The notes under the pieces: generated by a model | What the model was told of the DNA's origin: nothing | The model's database searches: none | Seen by the model: only the letters and a program-made list of their open reading frames with translations | Assembly: GCA_964458255.1 (NCBI GenBank) | Contig: CAYWHY010000002.1 | Coordinates: 12,751 to 76,750, forward strand | Length of the DNA stretch: 64,000 bases | Source of the DNA: Suilimivivens sp964458255 | GTDB lineage: Bacteria; Bacillota; Clostridia; Lachnospirales; Lachnospiraceae | Reading direction: 5' to 3' | In this document: in pieces, positions 1-8,166 of the stretch | Position numbering within the stretch: the stretch's first letter is position 1 | Layout: every line of letters begins with the position of its first letter | Made by a program: the position numbers and the translations under genes

Positions 1-1
1 A

Positions 2-361
2 CTGGCATTGGGGCTGATTCGTGTTATTACCGACTATACGAATTGGCCGAGTTACGCAATCGGCCTCGTATGTGTCAGCGGATTTTTATTTTTGATTTAC
101 TGGTTTTCACAGGGACGTGCCATTGGAGGCGGCGATGTGAAACTGATGGCAACCTGCGGTCTTTTGGTTGGCTGGAAGCTTATATTGATAGGATTCTTGG
201 CAGGGTGCATCATAGGTTCTGTGGTGCATTTGTTGCGCATGAAAATAAGCAAAGAAGGGCACGTTTTGGCAATGGGTCCCTATCTTTCTATAGGTGTAAT
301 GGTGACTGTTCTGTGGGGGGAACAGTTTTTGACGTGGTATTTGAGTTGCTTGGGGTTTTAA
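2..361 (+). CDS. Prepilin peptidase (A24 family), C-terminal part, cut by window edge
   Basis: The reading frame is open to the left edge, so the gene begins outside the window. The visible 119 residues are strongly hydrophobic and contain GGGDVKLMA, which matches the G-x-G-D-x-K-L signature around one of the two catalytic aspartates of A24 aspartyl prepilin peptidases. These membrane enzymes cleave the leader of type IV prepilins after Gly and may also methylate the new N-terminus. Four genes with prepilin-type N-termini follow within 7 kb, which fits its role. The first catalytic Asp region is not visible. Family assignment is firm; whether it is a long PilD type or a short TadV/CpaA type cannot be decided here. 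Confidence 0.85.
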   Translation: MALGLIRVITDYTNWPSYAIGLVCVSGFLFLIYWFSQGRAIGGGDVKLMATCGLLVGWKLILIGFLAGCIIGSVVHLLRMKISKEGHVLAMGPYLSIGVMVTVLWGEQFLTWYLSCLGF

Positions 362-437
362 AAACGAAAATAACAGATTAGTTGATATAGATAAAAGCAT
401 GAGATAAAACATATACATAAGGAAGGAATTGTATAGT

Positions 438-2177
438 ATGGCAAAAGTACTAAGTATGGAAATAGGCGCTTCGCTGATTCGTTTTTGTGAAGTGGACTAT
501 AAACAAAAGAATCCGAGAGTGTACAAAAAATTAATCGTCGAAACACCGGAAGGCGCAGTCAGAGGTGATGCGATTACGGTGGATGATGAACTGGTGGCAA
601 TGGTAAAGGCAGCATTAAAAGAAAACCGTATTACCACCAAAAAAGTAGTATTTGTAATGAATTCTCCCAAAATTGCCAGCCGTGAAGTGGTGATCCCGTT
701 TGTGAAAGCCGGCAAGGTGCCGGACATTATCAATGCAAATGCATCCGATTATTTTCCGGTGGATATGGAGCAGTACGAGCTGGGATATTCCATTACGGGA
801 ACGATGCAGGATGAAAACGGTGCCAGGCAGTATGCAGTGCATGTACTGGCAGTTCCAAAGGCTATTACGGAAGGCTACTATGAACTGGCAAATGCTTTGG
901 GATTCAGCGTGGAAGCACTGGATTACGGTGGAAACAGTATGTATCAGGCGGTGCGCAGACAGTGCGATACCGGTGTGCAGATGCTGATTAAAATTGATGA
1001 AAAAGCCACCACGGTTACGATTTTGAATGATAGTGCGATTGTACTGCAGCGTACGGTCTCTTACGGTATCAATGAAGCGGCCGCTCTGCTTATGAATTCT
1101 GCAGCATATCAGGGAAGTACCTATTTACAGGCACTTGATGTATTAAGAGAGCAGAATTGCTTCGCAGAGGAATTCGTCATGGATGATGATGATTTCCTTG
1201 ATATGGACATGGAAACTGAAGGCAGCATGTCTTCAACGGTCATTGAGGAGGTGAAGGCATCCCTCGATGCCATGGTAACCGGTATTTCCCGAGTGGTGGA
1301 TTATTATAATTCCAGAAATGACGGTGCGGAGATTGAAAGTGCATATGTAACCGGTCTTGGAAGTATCTGTAAGGGTGTATGCGAGTTCCTTTCAGGTGCA
1401 CTGGGCGTGCATGTAACGGAACTTCAGGAGCTTGAAGGGTTCAAACTGGATAAGGTATTCAGGAACGAAAGTGTTGGTCCTTATTTGTCATGTATCGGCG
1501 CAACCATTTCACCCATGAGCTTTGTAAAAACCAAGACAGAAAAAAAGAAAATTGAAATAGTACCGAAGCAGGGGACCATGACGATTATTTCTGTTGGTGT
1601 TTTTGCAGCCGGCATTTTGATGGCAGTAATACTGGCTATATTGGCAACCAATGAATTGTCAAATGCGGAAAAGGAAAACAGCAAACTGCAGGCAAGAGTG
1701 GAAGAACTGCAGGCATTGCAGGAGATTTATGCGGATTACTTACAGCAGCTCTACACGCAAAGAAAGCTGACTTACTTATATGAAAGTACAGTACTTCACA
1801 ACGAAGAGCTTGTAGCTTTCATTGAAGAAATGGAAGAAAAGATGCCTTCCAGCCTGAATGTGCAGTCCATGATTGCGGACAATGAGGGTGTGACGCTGAC
1901 ATTAACTGTTAGCAATAAAAAGGATGCGGCGAAGCTGATTCAGCAATTCCGGACCTTTGAGTCGGTTGCAGACGTGAAAGCCTCCTCCATTGAAGATTCA
2001 GGAGCTGTTATGGCAGGGGAACCGTTAGAAGAAGCACCTATGGTTTCCTTTGCAGTTAACATTATTTATAAAGGTTCAGCGGATGATACGACGTCTGCTT
2101 CAGATGCACAGGCATCAGAAGCACAGATGCCGGATGGACAGGCAACTGACGAAACGGCAGAACAGCCGGCAGAATAA
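438..2177 (+). CDS. PilM-PilN fusion, type IV pilus inner-membrane assembly protein
   Basis: The start is ATG 438, preceded by GGAAGGAA at 421-428; a TTG at 429 would lie right against that ribosome site. Residues 1 to about 350 look like PilM, the actin-fold cytoplasmic ATPase-like protein: it opens MAKVLSMEIGASLIRF and has a VTGLGS phosphate-loop-like motif near residue 305. A basic linker, one transmembrane segment (about 380-403), a coiled coil (about 405-435) and a ferredoxin-like region then follow the plan of PilN. In most bacteria pilM and pilN are separate genes, so this is a fusion. The tail is acidic and rich in Ala, Ser and Thr. The next gene is PilO-like, preserving the M-N-O order. 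The protein should link the cytoplasmic motor side to the periplasm-facing alignment complex. Confidence 0.82.
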   Translation: MAKVLSMEIGASLIRFCEVDYKQKNPRVYKKLIVETPEGAVRGDAITVDDELVAMVKAALKENRITTKKVVFVMNSPKIASREVVIPFVKAGKVPDIINANASDYFPVDMEQYELGYSITGTMQDENGARQYAVHVLAVPKAITEGYYELANALGFSVEALDYGGNSMYQAVRRQCDTGVQMLIKIDEKATTVTILNDSAIVLQRTVSYGINEAAALLMNSAAYQGSTYLQALDVLREQNCFAEEFVMDDDDFLDMDMETEGSMSSTVIEEVKASLDAMVTGISRVVDYYNSRNDGAEIESAYVTGLGSICKGVCEFLSGALGVHVTELQELEGFKLDKVFRNESVGPYLSCIGATISPMSFVKTKTEKKKIEIVPKQGTMTIISVGVFAAGILMAVILAILATNELSNAEKENSKLQARVEELQALQEIYADYLQQLYTQRKLTYLYESTVLHNEELVAFIEEMEEKMPSSLNVQSMIADNEGVTLTLTVSNKKDAAKLIQQFRTFESVADVKASSIEDSGAVMAGEPLEEAPMVSFAVNIIYKGSADDTTSASDAQASEAQMPDGQATDETAEQPAE

Positions 2178-2195
2178 CGGATAGGAGAACAGGAT

Positions 2196-2915
2196 ATGAA
2201 AAATAATAAAAATGATATACAGATTTTATTAATAGCGTTGGGTATTCTGATTGCGGTTCTTGTCTGGCAGTTCTTCTACAATCCGAACATGGAAGAAGCG
2301 GCACTTGTAAAGACAGAAAATGAAACCTTAAGACAGACCATTATTGAGATGGAAGTCTTAGAAGTAAACAAGGATACATATGTAAAAGACATTGCAACCA
2401 TGAAAGAAGAATGCGATGAGATTATTGAACTTTTTTCCTCGTATCTTACCCTTGAGGATGTTATTATGTATCTTTACGACATGGAAAATGTAGCACAGAA
2501 TCAGGTAGTAGTACCGGCTATTGCATTTAGCGAAGCAGTGGAAGTTCCTTATGAAGAAGAACTTACCGTAGGTGACTATACGTTGGAGGATGACGGAATA
2601 CGATTGATGGATTCGGCAGAAACCATCACGCTTACCACTACCTACAGCGGACTTAAGAATGTCATTAATTATATCTATGAGATGCCGACAAGAAAGGCTA
2701 TCAGTGAAGTGAACCTTTCCATTGATGACAACGGTTATTTAAGTGGAACAATCAGTACTGATTTCTATGCACTTCTTGGAACAGAAAAGATGTATACGCC
2801 GATAGAGATTAATGGTGTATCGCTTGGTAAGAATAATATTTTTGGTGTACTTGAAAGAAACATGGCATCACGGACAGCAGAGGAAGAAACTGCGGAAGAA
2901 ACAACGGAAGACTAA
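2196..2915 (+). CDS. PilO-like type IV pilus alignment protein
   Basis: This 239-residue protein has a short charged N-terminus, one transmembrane helix (about 8-27, LLIALGILIAVLVWQFF), a Glu-rich coiled coil (about 35-75) and a small mixed globular domain. That is the architecture of PilO/GspM-type proteins, which pair with PilN to form the inner-membrane platform of type IV pili. It starts 18 bases after the PilM-PilN fusion with AGGAGA upstream, so it is cotranscribed. The tail is an acidic Glu/Thr run. Sequence similarity within this family is weak, so the call rests on topology and position. Confidence 0.72.
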   Translation: MKNNKNDIQILLIALGILIAVLVWQFFYNPNMEEAALVKTENETLRQTIIEMEVLEVNKDTYVKDIATMKEECDEIIELFSSYLTLEDVIMYLYDMENVAQNQVVVPAIAFSEAVEVPYEEELTVGDYTLEDDGIRLMDSAETITLTTTYSGLKNVINYIYEMPTRKAISEVNLSIDDNGYLSGTISTDFYALLGTEKMYTPIEINGVSLGKNNIFGVLERNMASRTAEEETAEETTED

Positions 2916-2973
2916 AAAGATGCCGGAAACAGACCGGTGATAAACAAGTAAGGAGGAAAGGAGGGAATATGGC

Positions 2974-4218
2974 GTGAAAAAGATGGATGACAAAGGATTT
3001 ACGCTGGTGGAATTATTGATTGCCGTTACCATCCTGGCAATTGTAGTGGTTCCCATGTTTAACAGTATTGTAAGTGCTTTCCATATCAATGCCCGAAGCC
3101 GTGATGCTCTTCGCACAACGACTCTGGCACAAAATGAAATGGAAATATTTGAAAAAGAGACGATAGAGAGCCTTTCCAATCCTGCCGGATACGCTTATTC
3201 CGCTTCCAATCCGACCGGATATCAGGTAACGGGACCTGATACAGACGGTATTTATGTTTTTGAGCGTCGGGGAGTTGTCAACAATACGGGAAAGGCATAT
3301 GATATCAGAATAACGCTTGACCCCCAAAAAACGGATGCCAGTGACAGATATTATACACAAAACACGACAGCATTACTTGCCATGAATACCATAAGCAATC
3401 GTGACAGCGGTGCTTATGTGCAGGAAGTACGTACAGAAAGCAGTACATCCGATCAGGATTCTCTTGCATATCTTCATTTTGTGAATAACTTAACGACCCT
3501 GGCACAACTCGTAGGGATTTATACCACGGATTTTTTTGAAAGTATGTTGAATCGTACAATAACGGTCGACATTGAAAAATACACAGCTGCGGGTGAAACC
3601 TATACGCGGGCAAGTGTTAATTATGATTATACCTATGACTATCCCAATGTAGTGCGTGATGATGCAAAAGTATATAATGTAAACAGTATTATTTTTGATA
3701 ATTCGCAGTCGCTTGATGCTTCCGGAAATCCGATTGAATTAAAGAGTATCTATCTCTTTTATGCTCCACGTTATCTGGCAGGCAGCAACGGATTAGCCCA
3801 AAAAGAGAAAATTATTATCAATAATAAAGATGGATTGCCGATTGATATTTATTTAATCCGTCAGGATATATTGAACGCTGCAAATACGGTAGAAACAGTG
3901 CCTGCCACATACAAACCGTCTATTACAATCAGCGACGTGATTACATCCGGGAAGACAGCCGGAAAATATCATACTAATTTGAATTTTGGCACAGGCTCCG
4001 CCCCCGGTTCCGTGATAAAATTAGAACTGCTGGATGAGAATGGAAGCGCATCCGGTAAAATCGGTTCTGATGCTTTCCAGGCGATGGGGCTGGTTTCTTT
4101 AGATGCGACAGAGTATAAGGATCGTATCTATAGCATGAAGGTGGAAGTGTTTGATGAAGGGGCAAATTTTAATACAGATTCACCACTTACGACCATAACG
4201 GGTACTAAGCTTGAGTAA
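2974..4218 (+). CDS. Prepilin-like protein with N-terminal methylation motif
   Basis: The N-terminus carries MDDKGFTLVELLIAVTILA, a class III prepilin leader: cleavage after Gly8, Phe at +1 and Glu at +5, followed by a hydrophobic helix. GTG 2974 lies 8 bases after GAGGG (2961-2965); ATG 2983 is an alternative. At 414 residues it is much longer than a major pilin, so it is more likely a minor pilin or a GspJ/PilW-like pseudopilin. The mature part is rich in Thr, Asn, Tyr and Ser with no catalytic motif seen. Processing by the peptidase at the window start is expected. Confidence 0.78.
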   Translation: MKKMDDKGFTLVELLIAVTILAIVVVPMFNSIVSAFHINARSRDALRTTTLAQNEMEIFEKETIESLSNPAGYAYSASNPTGYQVTGPDTDGIYVFERRGVVNNTGKAYDIRITLDPQKTDASDRYYTQNTTALLAMNTISNRDSGAYVQEVRTESSTSDQDSLAYLHFVNNLTTLAQLVGIYTTDFFESMLNRTITVDIEKYTAAGETYTRASVNYDYTYDYPNVVRDDAKVYNVNSIIFDNSQSLDASGNPIELKSIYLFYAPRYLAGSNGLAQKEKIIINNKDGLPIDIYLIRQDILNAANTVETVPATYKPSITISDVITSGKTAGKYHTNLNFGTGSAPGSVIKLELLDENGSASGKIGSDAFQAMGLVSLDATEYKDRIYSMKVEVFDEGANFNTDSPLTTITGTKLE

Positions 4219-4241
4219 TAAGCATAGGAAGGTAGTGCAGC

Positions 4242-6587
4242 ATGAACAGAAAGAGAATTAAGAGAAAATTGCATAAGGATAACCGGGGTTCGGGACTTAT
4301 CATGGTCCTTATTATGATTGCATTTCTTGGAATCCTTTCGGGAATTTTGTTGTTTGCAGCATATGGCGGTTATCAGATGCGCCTGATTGACAAGCAGGGA
4401 AAGGCCAACTTCTATACGGCTGAATCGGTTTTGGACGAAATCAATGTCGGACTGCAGGTACAGGTGTCCAATGCTCTTTCGGATGCCTACAGTGATGTTA
4501 TGGTAAATTATTCCCTGTATGGAACGGCCGAAGTGCGTACACAGAAGTTGCATAAAAAGTATTACGGAACGTTACAGTCTCTGGTACAGGGAGGAACCGG
4601 TGCCACATACAACATTCATTTGCTGAGAGGTTTTGTTTCGCCCGAACTTTTGGGAGATGGTGCTTCTGCTGACGGAAGCCGTGATCATTTCGGCACGTAT
4701 GGTGCAATCGTTGAATCTAATATCAAAAATAGTGCAGGAAATGATGTATATACACTTGCACTGAATGAAAATGGTATTGTGTTAAAGGATTTAAGGGTTA
4801 CCTATGTGGATGAGAAGGGCAATGTGTCCATTATTTCAACAGATATCCGTTTGGCGTTACCGGATGTCAGTTTTTCTGAGAGCTCCACATTCCCTGATTT
4901 GAGTGGCTTTTGCTTTATCGCAGATGAAACGGCAAAGGTTGGCAACAGTGTTGTGGGAGGCAGTGTTACGATAAACGGCAGTGCTTATGCAAAAGATGTG
5001 CAACTCGGAAAACAGATTGGATATGATCACACAGGTAATCCTTATAATTTTCAGGGCACACCGGTCAGATTTATCGGCTCTTCCACACCGGGAAGTGAGA
5101 ATCTTTGTCTGGTAGCGAAAAATCATATCATCATTGAAAATGCTGTTTTAGAAACGACTTCAACTGATTTATGGTGTAAGGATATAGACGTAAATTCCTC
5201 GGATGTGATGCTGGAGGGAAATACCTATGTCAGGAATGATGTGAATATAAACGGAATTGGAAGTCAGTTAAAGCTTTCCGGTATGTTTGAAGGATATGGC
5301 ACGAATTTAAATAATGCAGATGCAAGCAGTGCTATCGTAGTAAATGGCAGAGAGAGCGTTTTAGACTTTTCTGCACTGAAGCTTATGTATATCAGCGGTC
5401 ATACTTTTGTTTCCACTTCCACAAGCGGTTTAAAGACGGATGTTGACCTTGCAACGGATGTAAATAAGGATTTCCTGATGGGAGAATCAGTTGCCGTTAA
5501 GAGTAATCAGTTGATTTATCTGGTACCGCCTGAGGCTTTAGGATGTGACAAAACGACAGGAGAATCATTATTCTCAAGTAATCCGATGACTATGACGCAG
5601 TATCAGACCCTTGTGGATAATCCGGATAAGTACGAGATTTTGAAGGCTGATGAGCCGATAGCTGCCCTTGATAATAATACGCTTGGCAGTTATATGGCAC
5701 TGCGTACGATGCCTGATGGCAGTACGGGTTATGCTCCCGTTAAAATGGTAAGACAGACAGGCACAGGAGTAAATCTGGTTTATTTTTACATGGATTTTAA
5801 AAATGCGAGTGCGGCTAATGATTTTTTTGTAGATTATTACCGTATTAATGCAAGTGAGGTAGACAAATATACGCGCCTTTATGCAGAGGCAATTAAGATG
5901 CCCACCGGTCTTGATACACGATTTTATTTGGCGGGGAATGTCCTGACATATGAGAATGAGGCCTCAGCCGGTGTGATTTTGTCCGCGACGGATGACGATT
6001 TGTCGGTGCAAAATGCCGAGGAACGTATGATACAACGTAGTGATACTTTTGCAGCACTGATTGCTAAAATGGTAAAAAATCTGGTATTGTTAACGCCGGA
6101 GGAACAGACAAGAGATGTATTTGCCAATGTAATAGATGAAACAGCCCTGATAGAAATGGTAGATGCACTTGACCCGGTTCATAATACATATACTCTGGTA
6201 TCAGCAGACGGTTCTAAAAAGGTAGTTTTAAGTAAAGGCGATTATCTGGTTACACCGGCAGATGATGATGTACGTATGATTATTTGTTGTGGAGATGTTC
6301 GTTTAAAAGAAGATTTCAAGGGACTGATTATTGCCGGCGGAAATGTGATTATCGGAGATGAAACGGATAATGACACAAATGTGGAGCTTGAGCCCCTAAC
6401 CAATGCTGAATTTTCCGAGCTTTTGCTGATTCATGAAAATGATGCGGGCGGTATGGCACGTTATGTATTGGATGTATTTCGTGATGGTGTCAATCAGGCA
6501 CATGGCGGTACGGTTTTAGGAGATACAGGCACAAAAGAAGTTGTTTTGGCGGATTTGATTATTTATGAACGCTGGAGTAAGCAGTAA
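4242..6587 (+). CDS. Large PilX/GspK-like pilus protein
   Basis: This 781-residue protein begins with a basic stretch, then NRGSGLIMVLIMIAFLGIL, a hydrophobic helix in prepilin position. The residue at +5 after the likely Gly/Ser cleavage point is not Glu, as in GspK and PilX-type minor pilins that cap the pilus tip. The rest is a long exported region; its middle (about 220-400) looks like a beta-helix or beta-sandwich with repeated short hydrophobic strands and VVGGSVTINGSAYAKDV-like patterns. Near the C-terminus, LKGLIIAGGNVIIGD-like strands recur. No enzyme motif was seen. It lies between prepilin-like genes in one operon. The precise role is unknown; tip or minor pilin is inference. Confidence 0.65.
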   Translation: MNRKRIKRKLHKDNRGSGLIMVLIMIAFLGILSGILLFAAYGGYQMRLIDKQGKANFYTAESVLDEINVGLQVQVSNALSDAYSDVMVNYSLYGTAEVRTQKLHKKYYGTLQSLVQGGTGATYNIHLLRGFVSPELLGDGASADGSRDHFGTYGAIVESNIKNSAGNDVYTLALNENGIVLKDLRVTYVDEKGNVSIISTDIRLALPDVSFSESSTFPDLSGFCFIADETAKVGNSVVGGSVTINGSAYAKDVQLGKQIGYDHTGNPYNFQGTPVRFIGSSTPGSENLCLVAKNHIIIENAVLETTSTDLWCKDIDVNSSDVMLEGNTYVRNDVNINGIGSQLKLSGMFEGYGTNLNNADASSAIVVNGRESVLDFSALKLMYISGHTFVSTSTSGLKTDVDLATDVNKDFLMGESVAVKSNQLIYLVPPEALGCDKTTGESLFSSNPMTMTQYQTLVDNPDKYEILKADEPIAALDNNTLGSYMALRTMPDGSTGYAPVKMVRQTGTGVNLVYFYMDFKNASAANDFFVDYYRINASEVDKYTRLYAEAIKMPTGLDTRFYLAGNVLTYENEASAGVILSATDDDLSVQNAEERMIQRSDTFAALIAKMVKNLVLLTPEEQTRDVFANVIDETALIEMVDALDPVHNTYTLVSADGSKKVVLSKGDYLVTPADDDVRMIICCGDVRLKEDFKGLIIAGGNVIIGDETDNDTNVELEPLTNAEFSELLLIHENDAGGMARYVLDVFRDGVNQAHGGTVLGDTGTKEVVLADLIIYERWSKQ

Positions 6588-6600
6588 GGAGTCCTGACGG

Positions 6601-7155
6601 ATGCGTGACAATAAGGGATATTCATTAGTTGAAATAGTGGTAGTAGTGGCAATTATAACAATTGTCGGCGGATTGCTTGGTTATACCTTTAATATGGTGT
6701 TTAACCAGCAGGCACGTGAATGTGCCAATAATATAAGCACGTCACTTGATAAAGCTAAGAATTATGCACTGACAAGGTCGGGGAGCAGCAGTGCTTATAT
6801 GGAACTTTATAAGGAAGTGGACGGCGATTATATGATACGCCATTATGAGCCTGTAAATCCGATTGACCCGGCTTCGGGATATGTCATGTTTGAAGAAAAG
6901 ACTGTCGGCAGCAAAGCGGTTAAGATTACCTGCTATTTACAAAATGGCGATATTCGGGGCATTACGGATGCACAGGGGATGCGGATATATTATAACCGTG
7001 TCAGTGGCGCATTTGAAAAGATTGAAATGATAGATGCAAGCCGGAATGTGACGCAGACAGATAACTGTACGGTAATAGAGATTAAAAGAGGCGCACAATA
7101 TAATATTACGCTTACCATACCGACAGGTAAGCATAAACTTGAAAGAATCAGTTGA
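6601..7155 (+). CDS. Prepilin-like protein (GspH/FimT-like size)
   Basis: This 184-residue protein begins MRDNKGYSLVEIVVVVAII: a short leader ending in Gly6, Tyr at +1 and Glu at +5, then a hydrophobic helix. That is a type IV pilin/pseudopilin N-terminus. A helix with QQARECANNISTSLDKAKNY follows, as in GspH/FimT minor pilins, then a compact beta-rich domain. AAGGAG lies close upstream (6587-6592), just after the preceding stop, and the end overlaps the region upstream of the next prepilin-like gene, so translation is probably coupled. Confidence 0.75.
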   Translation: MRDNKGYSLVEIVVVVAIITIVGGLLGYTFNMVFNQQARECANNISTSLDKAKNYALTRSGSSSAYMELYKEVDGDYMIRHYEPVNPIDPASGYVMFEEKTVGSKAVKITCYLQNGDIRGITDAQGMRIYYNRVSGAFEKIEMIDASRNVTQTDNCTVIEIKRGAQYNITLTIPTGKHKLERIS

Positions 7156-7171
7156 TGGAAAGAAAACATGT

Positions 7172-8116
7172 ATGAAAGATAATAAAGGTTTTACATTAAT
7201 TGAATTAATTGTTTCGATAGCAATTCTGGGTCTGATTATGGCATCTGTAACAACTGTTATCGCGTATGTATCAAGGACCTTTGTCAGGGGGAGTGCAGAT
7301 GCAAATATGCAGCGTGAATCCCAGATGGTAATGAATCAGATAGAAAACCTGATAGTGGATACAAACGGCGGCGTGTCTTATGATGATTCAGTTGCCGATG
7401 TGAAGTCATTAAAGCTGTATCGTGCAGAAGATGACGGCGCAGGAAGTACACTATACACGGAAGAGGTTATTGCCTGGTCAGCTTTGACAGAAGAAATCCT
7501 TTATTCCAAGTACAATGTAAAATACAATGCAATTACAGATGATTATACACGTGATACGACAATCTATGAAGATCAGCTGCTTGCACAGTATATCAGTGAT
7601 TTTGAAGTGAATATTGATGATTTTGTGACAGAATATACAAAAGACGGGATTCCGATAGATATTGTAAGATCCGTAATAATAAAAATGGGATGTAAGGACA
7701 GCTCCGGTAATGTGACTTACAGTACAAGCCCGGTTATTACACTTCGCAACCGTATGATGAAGAGCAACAGTCCGACGTTGATTTTTGAAAACACACCGAC
7801 GCAGACAGATACTTTGGCAGTTTATATGTCATCCTATGATGCCCTTGCAGTGGAAACGATACGTCAGCCTGTTCAAAATGGTGCGACAGTCGTAAATCCG
7901 GGAGAAACATATAAGCTTTATGTTATGGTAAATGATGCAAATGATGTTAATGCATATGTAAATTGGACACTCGAGGGGAGCAGTTCTTCCAGCTCGGTGA
8001 ATGCAGACGGAATGTTGTCAGTAGCTGCAGATGAGACAGGCGGTTTGCTGACTGTCATTGCTACCTATAAGGATAATCCAAATAAACAGGCAAAAGCATT
8101 GCTGAAGGTAAATTAA
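7172..8116 (+). CDS. Prepilin-like protein with C-terminal Ig-like domain
   Basis: The start is set at ATG 7172, giving MKDNKGFTLIELIVSIAIL: cleavage after Gly6, Phe +1, Glu +5. An upstream TTG at 7139 would put 11 extra residues before the leader and lies inside the preceding gene. The first 200 residues look like a GspJ/PilW-type pseudopilin. The C-terminal roughly 90 residues (GETYKLYVMVNDANDVNAYV ... LLTVIATYKDN) read like a bacterial Ig-like (Big_2-type) domain, as found in adhesins and surface proteins. A pseudopilin carrying an Ig-like head suggests a surface-exposed tip. No poly-residue linker separates the two parts. Confidence 0.72.
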   Translation: MKDNKGFTLIELIVSIAILGLIMASVTTVIAYVSRTFVRGSADANMQRESQMVMNQIENLIVDTNGGVSYDDSVADVKSLKLYRAEDDGAGSTLYTEEVIAWSALTEEILYSKYNVKYNAITDDYTRDTTIYEDQLLAQYISDFEVNIDDFVTEYTKDGIPIDIVRSVIIKMGCKDSSGNVTYSTSPVITLRNRMMKSNSPTLIFENTPTQTDTLAVYMSSYDALAVETIRQPVQNGATVVNPGETYKLYVMVNDANDVNAYVNWTLEGSSSSSSVNADGMLSVAADETGGLLTVIATYKDNPNKQAKALLKVN

Positions 8117-8166
8117 AGTGATTTTGATAACTGTACATGGTATGTGAGAGTAGTGGGAGTTGAAAC

